From NCBI GenBank assembly GCA_017450065.1, contig JAFSYI010000022.1, positions 1 to 64,000 of the forward strand: a DNA stretch of 64,000 nt, written 5' to 3'. This document shows, piece after piece, positions 16,779 through 24,972 of the stretch (its first letter is position 1; each line of letters starts with the position of its first letter). A program made the translations under genes and the position numbers. This DNA is from Lachnospiraceae bacterium (GTDB lineage: Bacteria > Bacillota > Clostridia > Lachnospirales > Lachnospiraceae). Under the pieces are notes generated by a model. The model saw only the letters and a list, made by a program, of their open reading frames with translations. It was not told the origin of the DNA and did no database searches.

Positions 16779-16820
16779 ATTCTCTCCGTTTTTCTCTCCT
16801 GTTAAGGTCAGGTATTTGCT

Positions 16821-17900
16821 TTAGCGGTGCCGCGGGATTACCGTCCGGAATGCTTTTTTAAGGGAATAAACAGTATACAGCGCCTTTATCTTTACTGCAT
16901 TTTTCTTCTCATCCGCCGTCAATACCGGTGTGGAGTTATTCCTTGATCTGCGAACTGTCTTTAAGTATTCCCTTTCTTCAAGCTCCGGTAAAACATGCAG
17001 TATTTCTTCCTTCCCGTCATCGCTTAATCCTGAAACCTTTTCATCTCTTGAATATACGATAAGTCTGGTATCGGTCATCCCGGATCCGGGTTCATATATT
17101 ACCAGGATACCGTAATCCGGCTGGTTTGTGATCCTTTCCGGAAATACCTTTGTAAACATGTCTCTCTTACTTCCGAAATAGAAGTTCCCCAGCGAGTAAA
17201 AGATTGTTTTTCCATGGTATTCTTCATAAGGCTGCACGCAGTGAGGATGATTGCCTATGATAAGGTCTGCGCCGGCATCGATCGTGGCATGGGCAAGATC
17301 TGTGTCATAAGGCATCGGGTATCTGTTGAATTCAAATCCCCAGTGCATACACACAACGACACGGTCATACATTTTCTTTGCGGCCCGGACTTCCCTTAAG
17401 ATCACATCCTTATCTCTCGGGGCGCAACCGGCACTGTGACCTGATGCATACCGGGTTTCTTCAACATCCCAGCCGAATGACAGGAACGCTGTTTTGACCG
17501 TCCCCGTATCTATCACAAAGGGTTTCAGTGCTTCTTCAAGCGTAACTCCGGCACCCGTATGCTTTATTCCCTTATCGTCAAGAATTGAGAGCGTGCTTTT
17601 CAGACCGTATTCACCATAATCCATCATATGGTTATTGGCAAGCGTTACTCCGGCTGTGTTGAGTTCTTCAAGGATCAGGGCCGCTGTCCCCGAGGCAGCA
17701 AGATTAGGCCCCCTCTTTTTTTCAGCATGTTCCTTTGCAGGTACGGCTAAAGGTCCTTCAAGATTTACAACCGTCAGATAACCGTTATCGCGTATCCATT
17801 TCCCGATCTTACTAATATCATCTCGGGGCTCATCATAATCAAAGAAGAAATCCCCGGTAAACAGTATCTTTTTATCCATAGCCACCACTATTCTCCGCAT
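16821..17900 (-). CDS. CapA family protein (PGA_cap metallophosphatase-like)
   Basis: A 359-residue member of the CapA/PgsA family: ILFTGDFFFDY, VVNLEGPLA, VTLANNHMMDYGEYG, VVVCMHWGFEFNRYP and IIGNHPHCVQPYE supply the metal-binding residues of the calcineurin-like fold. CapA proteins are required for poly-gamma-glutamate and some capsules. No signal peptide is clear. The ATG at 17900 overlaps the stop of the GT4 gene as TAATG, a sign of translational coupling; an ATG at 17879 begins the conserved domain and may be the real start. Proximity to the TupA-like gene suggests a joint role. Confidence 0.88.
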   Translation of the reverse strand: MRRIVVAMDKKILFTGDFFFDYDEPRDDISKIGKWIRDNGYLTVVNLEGPLAVPAKEHAEKKRGPNLAASGTAALILEELNTAGVTLANNHMMDYGEYGLKSTLSILDDKGIKHTGAGVTLEEALKPFVIDTGTVKTAFLSFGWDVEETRYASGHSAGCAPRDKDVILREVRAAKKMYDRVVVCMHWGFEFNRYPMPYDTDLAHATIDAGADLIIGNHPHCVQPYEEYHGKTIFYSLGNFYFGSKRDMFTKVFPERITNQPDYGILVIYEPGSGMTDTRLIVYSRDEKVSGLSDDGKEEILHVLPELEEREYLKTVRRSRNNSTPVLTADEKKNAVKIKALYTVYSLKKAFRTVIPRHR

Positions 17901-19117
17901 TAAAGCAGCGAATCTATAAGCTCTTTGTATTTCCTGCCTATGACCTCTGCCGTGTTTTTTTCGACTCTTGTTTTCCGGGCCTTTTCCGACATTGTACCTT
18001 TATTTGCTGCGCAGTACAGTATTCCCTTAAGAAGATCCGGAACATCTCCCCGTCCGGCCAGATATCCCGTTTCCATGTGCTCTATGATCTCCGGCATGCC
18101 GCCTATGTCAAACGCTGCGACCGGAGTTCCGCATGATAAAGCCTCAAGCACAACACCTGAGTAATTCTCCTGTTTCGATGGCGCAACAACCGCATCCGCA
18201 GCACTGTATATACCTGCAAGAAGCGTCCTGTCTTTTACAAACCCCGCATACCTGACCTTTACCCTGCCTATACTCTTTATATTGCCCTCTTCCTTATCCC
18301 CGCATATCAGCAGGCTGAAGTTGTCTTCTTCTATTTTTTCAAGAGCCTCTTTAAGGTATCCGAATCCCTTATTCATGTTATGGGTAGCATTGAAGGCACT
18401 GAACATGATAAGCTTATCTTCTGCCGGGATCTTATACTTCTCCCTGACAGACTTTTTAATACTGTCGGGATAAGGCCTGAATGTTTCCGTATCGACAGGG
18501 TTGTTTATCACATATTTTCTGTATGGTGCCGTAATCCCTGAGCTGTCTGCCAACCCTGCAAGCCATTTACTTGGCGTTACTATGACAGGCTCAGCATATA
18601 CAAGAGCCTCCTTTTTCTTAAGGAACGAATCCTCTGCAAGATATTTACGGTAGCGGTTTCCGGCATATGGGCAGTCAATACATCCCTTTTCATAGCCCGA
18701 GCAGTAATTATCGTAATGACAGCCGCCTGTCATAAACCACATATCGTGCATGACACAGACCACGGGTTTACCGAGCCTGGCGAGTTCTCTTACCGACCTG
18801 TATGACAGAAATGAGTTCGTCCAGTGCAGGAATATTATATCCGCTTCCTTTATTTCCTTTTCACTGACTATACTCTCACCCAGATAGTCGGTCTGGATCC
18901 TTCCAAAGGAGAGCTGAAGATTCAGATAGTTCCTGATCATTGAGACAAGGCGCCTGTAACCTGTACACACACCTCTTCCCACGCTCTTTTCATCTCTTTT
19001 GTTTCGTAACAGCACAGAAGAACCGACGCCCTCATTTTCCAGGCATCCGCTGATGCGTACCATTGCTCCGTAAGCACCGCCCTCATCTGTTGTTCCGACA
19101 TGAACTACCCTGATCAT
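17900..19117 (-). CDS. GT4 family glycosyltransferase
   Basis: A 405-residue GT-B fold enzyme. The N-terminal half has RVVHVGTTDEGGAYGAMVRIS and a cysteine cluster in the segment TGGCHYDNYC...GCIDCP (about residues 138-157) seen in a subgroup of the family. The C-terminal half has the EX7E donor-site motif in QENYSGVVLEAL and VAAFDIGGMPEI. It uses nucleotide sugars at the cytoplasmic face. It is coupled to CapA downstream by a TAATG overlap. A 119-base gap with a palindromic element separates it from the upstream GT87-like gene. Confidence 0.92.
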   Translation of the reverse strand: MIRVVHVGTTDEGGAYGAMVRISGCLENEGVGSSVLLRNKRDEKSVGRGVCTGYRRLVSMIRNYLNLQLSFGRIQTDYLGESIVSEKEIKEADIIFLHWTNSFLSYRSVRELARLGKPVVCVMHDMWFMTGGCHYDNYCSGYEKGCIDCPYAGNRYRKYLAEDSFLKKKEALVYAEPVIVTPSKWLAGLADSSGITAPYRKYVINNPVDTETFRPYPDSIKKSVREKYKIPAEDKLIMFSAFNATHNMNKGFGYLKEALEKIEEDNFSLLICGDKEEGNIKSIGRVKVRYAGFVKDRTLLAGIYSAADAVVAPSKQENYSGVVLEALSCGTPVAAFDIGGMPEIIEHMETGYLAGRGDVPDLLKGILYCAANKGTMSEKARKTRVEKNTAEVIGRKYKELIDSLL

Positions 19118-19167
19118 CCTGTGTTCAAGCCTCCGTTGTATATTTAAACGTCCGGTTCATCATATCT

Positions 19168-19179
19168 CAAACAGTTAAC
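19168..19179 (-). repeat. Partial GTAAC-type element
   Basis: Minus-strand GTTAACTGTTTG is a half copy of the dispersed element best seen at 20543-20559 and 40418-40434. Confidence 0.35.
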
Positions 19180-19220
19180 AGTACACAGTCACCGGATAAA
19201 TTATTAAGTATCAATACTAT

Positions 19221-19268
19221 GTTTCAGGAGTCAAAACTATACTTTTTGATTAACGGATTGTTCCGCGC
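19221..19268 (-). repeat. Inverted copy of the sequence at 120-168
   Basis: This is the counterpart of the left-edge repeat. Here it supplies the last nine codons and the stop of the GT87-like gene plus about 15 bases downstream. Confidence 0.6.
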
Positions 19269-20490
19269 TCTGCAGTCCGGGAGATTCTGTATCATTCTCC
19301 GATGACTTTATCACATCTGCCAGCAGAATAAAGATAAACAGATACACGAAGAAATAATTGGTAATAAATGTTGCCGTCGGCCAGTCAATCCTTATAAAAG
19401 GATAGGTGGTAAATATCAGTGCAAACAATACCGCGTATACATAGTCAAGTTTATTGTGGTCAGTCCGTGTTTCCCTGGCAAATGCTGTCAGGGGAAGCAG
19501 GAAATACTGCAGTGTATACGGATAGCTGAGATTAACAAATATGATCATAAGGCTTGATATAAGGCACAGTGTCTTCCATGAATACTTCCTTCTGAAGAAC
19601 AGATACAGGCATACGGCCAGATAACCGAAACAGATGATCCGTCCGACCTTAAGTCCCATCTCTTCTCCAAGTCCCAATACCGAAAACAGTTCGATTATGA
19701 CCCCTCCTATTGTTTCGGGTCTTGGAATAGCGGCAGATGATACCTGCCCGGTAATGGTCAAGAAATTTTTAAGACCTTCAATCCCTCCAAACATGGCAAA
19801 CGGGGCAAAGAAAAAGATAATTCCATATACAACCAGCCTTACAGCCTCCTTATAACGTTTCTCCTTTATATAAAGAAATCCGAATATTGCCGGAGCAACC
19901 TTGAAACCTGCCGCAGCTGCTATCAAAATAAGGGCTGTTTCCCTGCCTATACGGCTGTCACTGTCCTTAAGATATAACGCCATCACGAGCAGAGTCAGTA
20001 CATATACCGCCGAGTTGGCCGCCTTAACCTCTGCCAAGGCAAAAGTATGCGATAAGATAAATATCAACATAAATACAAGCGTGAAAGAATAGGATCGCTC
20101 CAACATTCTTGAAACAGTCTCACATATACATACAACACATACGCATAGGATTATTACCATATACATATTGTACCAGTCAGAGACGTTGCTGTTCTTTATC
20201 TGCTCCGGAATTATACATGAAAGAAAGTAATAGAACATATACGCAAATGCAGGAAACCTGGCATCCCAGTCCTCCACAACATAGGGATTTCTGCCGCCTC
20301 TTACCCTTGCAATATGTGACTTGAAATCCGCAAACAGATTATTCCTGGCATCCCAGACAACCTCACTCAAGAACTGTCCGCGGGTATATACCAGTGCTGT
20401 TATAAGTATAATAATATTGACTGCCGCAAATATCATAAAAACACCGGCCGGAGTTATACCTGCATTTTTCTTTTCTGTACCTGTACTCAT
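19237..20490 (-). CDS. GT87-like polytopic glycosyltransferase (GT-C)
   Basis: A 417-residue membrane protein with about ten spans. The first extracytoplasmic loop holds acidic residues (VVWDARNNLFADF) followed by GGRNPYVVEDWDARFPAF, as in DUF2029/GT87 polyprenyl-phosphate-mannose-dependent transferases, which glycosylate outside the membrane. The ATG at 20490 has AGGAG 5 bases before it and follows the conserved family start better than the upstream start at 20565. The last codons come from a dispersed repeat (see 19221-19268), so the C-terminus may have been extended. It follows an MBOAT gene in the same operon. Confidence 0.82.
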   Translation of the reverse strand: MSTGTEKKNAGITPAGVFMIFAAVNIIILITALVYTRGQFLSEVVWDARNNLFADFKSHIARVRGGRNPYVVEDWDARFPAFAYMFYYFLSCIIPEQIKNSNVSDWYNMYMVIILCVCVVCICETVSRMLERSYSFTLVFMLIFILSHTFALAEVKAANSAVYVLTLLVMALYLKDSDSRIGRETALILIAAAAGFKVAPAIFGFLYIKEKRYKEAVRLVVYGIIFFFAPFAMFGGIEGLKNFLTITGQVSSAAIPRPETIGGVIIELFSVLGLGEEMGLKVGRIICFGYLAVCLYLFFRRKYSWKTLCLISSLMIIFVNLSYPYTLQYFLLPLTAFARETRTDHNKLDYVYAVLFALIFTTYPFIRIDWPTATFITNYFFVYLFIFILLADVIKSSENDTESPGLQSAEQSVNQKV

Positions 20491-20536
20491 TCTTTCTCCT
20501 GTCTTTCCGAAAAGAAGCTGACGTTTGGATATCATA

Positions 20537-20565
20537 AATATACTGTTCCAAACAGTTACGACCAA
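20537..20565 (-). promoter_or_regulatory. Possible promoter of the GT87-like gene with a palindromic spacer
   Basis: On the minus strand, TTGGTC (20560-20565) and TATATT (20537-20542) flank exactly the 17-bp element GTAACTGTTTGGAACAG. If used, the element is the promoter spacer and could be an operator. Confidence 0.4.
20543..20559 (-). repeat. GTAAC-type palindromic element
   Basis: Minus-strand GTAACTGTTTGGAACAG; the core AACTGTT/AACAGT is an inverted repeat. It lies 12 bases after the MBOAT stop codon. One of about ten related sites in the window. Confidence 0.55.
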
Positions 20566-20571
20566 ATAAAG

Positions 20572-22074
20572 TCAGAACTGGAAATATACAAACGGCTGTG
20601 TATATACATCCTCTCCATACTGCCCGAACAGCAGTATAAAGAACAGTAAAAACATCATTACAGCTACCCGTACCGGATAATTCTTCCCAGTCAGATACTC
20701 GTCTATCATCTTACCCTTGTTCTTTCTTATTACTCCCACCACAAGCAGGATAAATATTGCGATCAGGTTGATAATCATATCCCTGTCGGAAGCCAGTGCC
20801 CTGTACGTTCTTTCGGTAATGAACTGACGGTAATCGGGTCTGGTAAATATATGTAACGCATATTCTACAGCCAGCTTAAGGGAATTGGCTCTGAACACTA
20901 TGAGCGTCAGCGTAAAGGTGATAAAGCTTATTATCATTTCAAGATATTTTACAGGACCATTCTCTTTGATTCGCAATGATGAAAGCAGACGCTTCCAATA
21001 GGGCTGCCATATCCTGTTTACTATCTGAAGTATTCCGTTAAGCGCGCCCCATACGATATACTTCGCCGCAGCTCCGTGCCACAGTCCGCTTGCCAGGAAG
21101 GTAATGAACAGATTAAAATAGTATCTTTTTTTGGAACACCTGCTTCCTCCCAGAGGAAAATAGAGATAATCCCTGAACCACGAGCTCATGGATATATGCC
21201 ATCTGTTCCAGAAGTCCTTGACATTACGGGCCAGGAAGGGTGTATTGAAGTTCTCCATAAGGTTCAGTCCCATAACCCGTGCGGCACCTATGGCTATGGT
21301 GGAATATCCCGCAAAATCGCAGTATATCTGGATAGCAAAACATGATATTGCCAATATCCTCATTGATGCCCCGTAAGCTGCCTGATCGTTAAAGACAGGA
21401 TCCGTTATCGCACTCAGCCTGTCCGCGATGACCACCTTCATAAAGAAGCCCCACAGCATAAGCATCAGCCCACGGATAATTCCCTCATAATCCCACAGAC
21501 GTTTTTTACCGATATTCCTTACCTGTACCAGGAGATTCCTGGATCTTTCGATAGGGCCTGCCACAAGCTGGGGAAAGAAGGATACAAACAGCGCGTATGT
21601 AAGGATATTATGTTCGGCGTCCACTTCACCGCGGTACACATCTATCGTATAGCTCAGTGCCTGAAAGGTGAAGAAGGAAATACCGACAGGAAGCACTATG
21701 TCGGGAACGACTCCTCCCATCAGAGGTTCTGTATATATTATCCCTGTCAGGAAACGGTTAAGTATTTCAAATGCAAAACCGGTATATTTATAGTACGCAA
21801 GCATTCCGAGATTTATAACGACACTTGCAGCCACAGTCATCTTCCTGTACTTAGCCTGTACTCCTGACTTAACCTGTTTATCCAGAACTATTCCCGACAT
21901 ATATGTTACAAACGTCGAAAACATCAGGAGCAATATATATATGGGATTCCATGCCATATAGAAACAGTAGCTGCATGCCAACAGCCATATACTCTTAAGC
22001 TTCTTCGGAAGAATAAAATATACTATTACAGCACATGGGAAAAACAAAAGGAACTTCCCTGAATTAAATGCCAC
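20572..22074 (-). CDS. MBOAT family O-acyltransferase, copy 2
   Basis: A 500-residue MBOAT protein with about eleven spans. The motifs are PVGISFFTFQALSYTIDVYRG, FVSFFPQLVAGPIERSRNLL, FWNRWHISMSSWFRDYLY, and ASGLWHGAAAKYIVWG with the invariant His at about residue 333; the C-terminus is FVYFQF. It begins with a GTG after GAGGT. It follows the SGNH gene at 22158-23261 by 83 bases on the same strand, and the two are likely an acyl-transfer pair like AlgI/AlgJ or DltB/DltD. Confidence 0.95.
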   Translation of the reverse strand: MAFNSGKFLLFFPCAVIVYFILPKKLKSIWLLACSYCFYMAWNPIYILLLMFSTFVTYMSGIVLDKQVKSGVQAKYRKMTVAASVVINLGMLAYYKYTGFAFEILNRFLTGIIYTEPLMGGVVPDIVLPVGISFFTFQALSYTIDVYRGEVDAEHNILTYALFVSFFPQLVAGPIERSRNLLVQVRNIGKKRLWDYEGIIRGLMLMLWGFFMKVVIADRLSAITDPVFNDQAAYGASMRILAISCFAIQIYCDFAGYSTIAIGAARVMGLNLMENFNTPFLARNVKDFWNRWHISMSSWFRDYLYFPLGGSRCSKKRYYFNLFITFLASGLWHGAAAKYIVWGALNGILQIVNRIWQPYWKRLLSSLRIKENGPVKYLEMIISFITFTLTLIVFRANSLKLAVEYALHIFTRPDYRQFITERTYRALASDRDMIINLIAIFILLVVGVIRKNKGKMIDEYLTGKNYPVRVAVMMFLLFFILLFGQYGEDVYTQPFVYFQF

Positions 22075-22157
22075 AGTCTTACCTCATCACATATATTATA
22101 TACAGTCATTCTGAAATATCGCCATTTCGAATTATTATCAAAGCAGATACAGATTTA

Positions 22158-23261
22158 TCATTTACTTTTCTCTTCCTGTCTGTCAATATATTCCTGTCTT
22201 ACTCTCTTAGTCCATTCGATATTCTCAGGCAATATCTTCTCATTCCATTCTTTATATTCCCGATGCCATTTTTCATACCCTTCCTCATTACGTCTGTCGG
22301 GAATATCATAATTTCTCGAAATATAATCGCCGAGATATCTGGTATTCTTGACTGCACCGGTTATCGTAAAATGGTTATAATCCATCGAATAGTCTTCGGA
22401 ACCCTTCATTCCGATCTCGTCAAGATGCTCATGAAGATCCAGAAATGCATATCCTCTGTCGGTCAGATACGACTTAAGATACTCTGCCTTCCCTATCGCT
22501 TCCTTTCTGTCATCCACCGGCCAATACGGGCCGACAATAAACAGCACCTGTGCATTGTGCCGTTCTATCTCATTAAGGAGCTCATCAAGTATCTTCATTT
22601 CCCCTTCCGATACGGTACATGGTTCTGTTTTTATCTCTTCATATGTGTCCGGAAACATAACATCCACCTGAAGGTTGGAATAGCCCTTATACGCCGATGG
22701 CATGTTCCAGTTCCAGTTCTTTAGCTCAGGCTCCGGATTAGAATGATAAAACATAAGATCAAAATAGTAATTAAGCCTTTTCTTTCTGTTTAACACCACT
22801 TCATTTATCAGGTCGAAACGGTTCTTTGAAAGCCTGAGCCCGTCGGTATTATACCGCAGTACCTGTACATCTCCCGACGTTTGCTCATCCATGGTATCAA
22901 CGATACCGTATCCGTTCATGAAGGGCGCGATATCTATTATAAAAAGCCGCGGAGACTGCGTCTTCAGTATCTCCCTTATCGCATATCTCATTGTATTCTC
23001 AAGCATGACATTGGTACAGAAATTATACGCGGCTATACCATGATCCTCCCATAACTGCATGGGAGCTATTGCGGAAAAGGTACAGCTTGTTCCTATAACG
23101 GCCACGTCAACCGTATTCTTCTTCTCGCTGTAAAATCCCATAAGATGCTCTCTGGTATGGGACAGCGGCTCTCTGAATACATATGTGAAATGTACAAACA
23201 GATAAGAAAATATTATTATGAAGATCAAAACACGCGATGTGCGTTTAACGTAAATATTCAT
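22158..23261 (-). CDS. SGNH-like partner of the MBOAT (short form)
   Basis: A 367-residue protein with one N-terminal membrane anchor (residues 11-29) and an extracytoplasmic SGNH-type domain. Block I is AVIGTSCTF with the likely nucleophile Ser59; block V is DYNHFTITGA near residue 300, giving the Asp-x-x-His pair. Such proteins (AlgJ/AlgX, DltD-like) take acyl groups from the MBOAT and pass them to the polymer. The C-terminal 55 residues are highly charged. It starts the run towards 14045 from the promoter at 23315-23343. Confidence 0.85.
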   Translation of the reverse strand: MNIYVKRTSRVLIFIIIFSYLFVHFTYVFREPLSHTREHLMGFYSEKKNTVDVAVIGTSCTFSAIAPMQLWEDHGIAAYNFCTNVMLENTMRYAIREILKTQSPRLFIIDIAPFMNGYGIVDTMDEQTSGDVQVLRYNTDGLRLSKNRFDLINEVVLNRKKRLNYYFDLMFYHSNPEPELKNWNWNMPSAYKGYSNLQVDVMFPDTYEEIKTEPCTVSEGEMKILDELLNEIERHNAQVLFIVGPYWPVDDRKEAIGKAEYLKSYLTDRGYAFLDLHEHLDEIGMKGSEDYSMDYNHFTITGAVKNTRYLGDYISRNYDIPDRRNEEGYEKWHREYKEWNEKILPENIEWTKRVRQEYIDRQEEKSK

Positions 23262-23314
23262 TGGAAGGATCCCTGCCCGAAGCAGCCTGTGTCAACGGTA
23301 AAACAATTCTATAT

Positions 23315-23343
23315 ATTGTATCATTGTTGAAATAAAAACACAA
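23315..23343 (-). promoter_or_regulatory. Promoter of the SGNH-MBOAT-GT operon
   Basis: On the minus strand, TTGTGT (23338-23343), 17 bases, TACAAT (23315-23320). It interleaves with the plus-strand promoter at 23327-23355: each -35 box lies within the other promoter. Confidence 0.65.
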
Positions 23344-23355
23344 GTATTGTATAAT
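23327..23355 (+). promoter_or_regulatory. Promoter of the MBOAT copy 3 cassette
   Basis: TTGAAA (23327-23332), 17 bases, TATAAT (23350-23355). The predicted transcript start near 23362 excludes the longer in-frame start at 23347 and supports the ATG at 23419. Confidence 0.75.
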
Positions 23356-23418
23356 TATGCGGTATGTCGTAACACACGGAACAACACGATCTGGGTTTGT
23401 CGTCAACGGAGCGGATGC

Positions 23419-24879
23419 ATGTTATTTAATTCCTTTGAATTTATGATCTTTTTCCCATTGGTGGTCATTCTCTTTCTTATAATACCGAAGAGACTAAGAT
23501 CCATATGGTTACTGATAGCCAGCTACTATTTCTACATGAGCTGGAATCCCCGCTATGCCGTTCTTATCATCTTTTCAACTCTGATCACCTATCTGTCAGG
23601 GATCCTGATCGAAAGATTCCCGGAAGAAAGGAAACGGAAATGGGTTGTTGCAGGCTCTTTTATCTGCAATCTTGCCATTCTCGGCATATTTAAATATGCC
23701 AACTTTGCATTGGATTCTTTAAACGCACTGTTTAGTATAGTGGGAATAAGCTTTACCGACAGGAGACTTGACCTTCTTCTGCCGGTGGGCATTTCTTTCT
23801 ATACATTTCAGGCGCTCGGATATACGGTCGACGTATACAGAGGAACAATAAAGGCGGAGAAGAGCCTTATCAACTACGCCTTATTTGTATCCTTTTTTCC
23901 GCAGCTTGTTGCAGGTCCCATCGAACGCTCCGGCAATCTTCTTAAGCAGATACAGAATATAAAAGAGCTTCATATATTTAACTATACCCAGATGCGCGAC
24001 GGACTTATGCTTATGTTCTGGGGACTGTTTCAGAAGCTGGTCATTGCGGACCGTGCTTCTATCTGTGTGAACAATATTTACAACAGCTACAGCGATTACA
24101 GTATCACGGAACTGTCTGTTGCCACTGCACTGTTCGCATTTCAGATTTATTGTGATTTTGCGGGATATACCAATATAGCCCGCGGTGCGGCGAAGGTAAT
24201 GGGCTTTACCCTTATGGATAATTTCAGGCAGCCCTACCTGTCCACAAGCATAGGCGAATACTGGCGCAGATGGCACATATCCATGACAACCTGGTTCAGG
24301 GATTATCTGTACTTTCCTCTCGGAGGAAGCAGAAAAGGGACCCTGCGCAAATATATAAATATAACCATAGTATTCCTCGTGAGCGGATTATGGCACGGAG
24401 CCAGCTGGCATTATGTGGCATGGGGAATGGTGAACGCCCTGTTTCAGATAATCGAGGATATAAGAGACCGTATGATCAGGCGTTTTACAAAAGCCAAATC
24501 TTCTGTATCACTCCCCGGCAGATGTATAAGAGTATGTATTAATTTTATCTTCATATGCTTTACGCTGATCTTCTTTGCCTCAGGCAGTACGCATATGGCA
24601 GTGGATATAATACGGCGTATGATCACACAGCCTGCCACCTTCGCGATGAGCGGTTTCGGGATTGATACGGCCGACTGGATCACACTCATTGCAGCACTCA
24701 TACTGCTTATCGCTGTCGATATAATCCATGAATGCGGGATCTCCATAACGTCCTTTATAAACAGTAAACGTTTATGGTTCAGATTTATAATTTATGCCGG
24801 AGCAATATGGTCCATAATACTGTTTGGTATCTATGGTACCGGTTATGATACGGGACAGTTCATCTATTTCCAGTTTTAA
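23419..24879 (+). CDS. MBOAT family O-acyltransferase, copy 3
   Basis: A 486-residue MBOAT protein: MLFNSFEFMIFFP, PVGISFYTFQALGYTVDVYRG, FFPQLVAGPIERSGNLL, YWRRWHISMTTWFRDYLY, VSGLWHGASWHYVAWG with the invariant His at residue 326, and C-terminal FIYFQF. The ATG has GGAG 7 bases upstream. It forms a two-gene plus-strand cassette with the long SGNH protein at 24973, an arrangement repeated at 49419-52319. Confidence 0.95.
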   Translation: MLFNSFEFMIFFPLVVILFLIIPKRLRSIWLLIASYYFYMSWNPRYAVLIIFSTLITYLSGILIERFPEERKRKWVVAGSFICNLAILGIFKYANFALDSLNALFSIVGISFTDRRLDLLLPVGISFYTFQALGYTVDVYRGTIKAEKSLINYALFVSFFPQLVAGPIERSGNLLKQIQNIKELHIFNYTQMRDGLMLMFWGLFQKLVIADRASICVNNIYNSYSDYSITELSVATALFAFQIYCDFAGYTNIARGAAKVMGFTLMDNFRQPYLSTSIGEYWRRWHISMTTWFRDYLYFPLGGSRKGTLRKYINITIVFLVSGLWHGASWHYVAWGMVNALFQIIEDIRDRMIRRFTKAKSSVSLPGRCIRVCINFIFICFTLIFFASGSTHMAVDIIRRMITQPATFAMSGFGIDTADWITLIAALILLIAVDIIHECGISITSFINSKRLWFRFIIYAGAIWSIILFGIYGTGYDTGQFIYFQF

Positions 24880-24972
24880 CTATGAACAGACTGCATTACC
24901 AACTGACTGAATCTCTTTCCTTTTCGTCCTGAACGGGTCTGGAATAAAGACATAAATATCAAGGATTACGAT

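Noticed and set aside
23347-23418. N-terminal extension of the MBOAT copy 3 gene
   Set aside because: The promoter -10 box (23350-23355) lies inside it; the paralogues all start at MLFNS, matching 23419.
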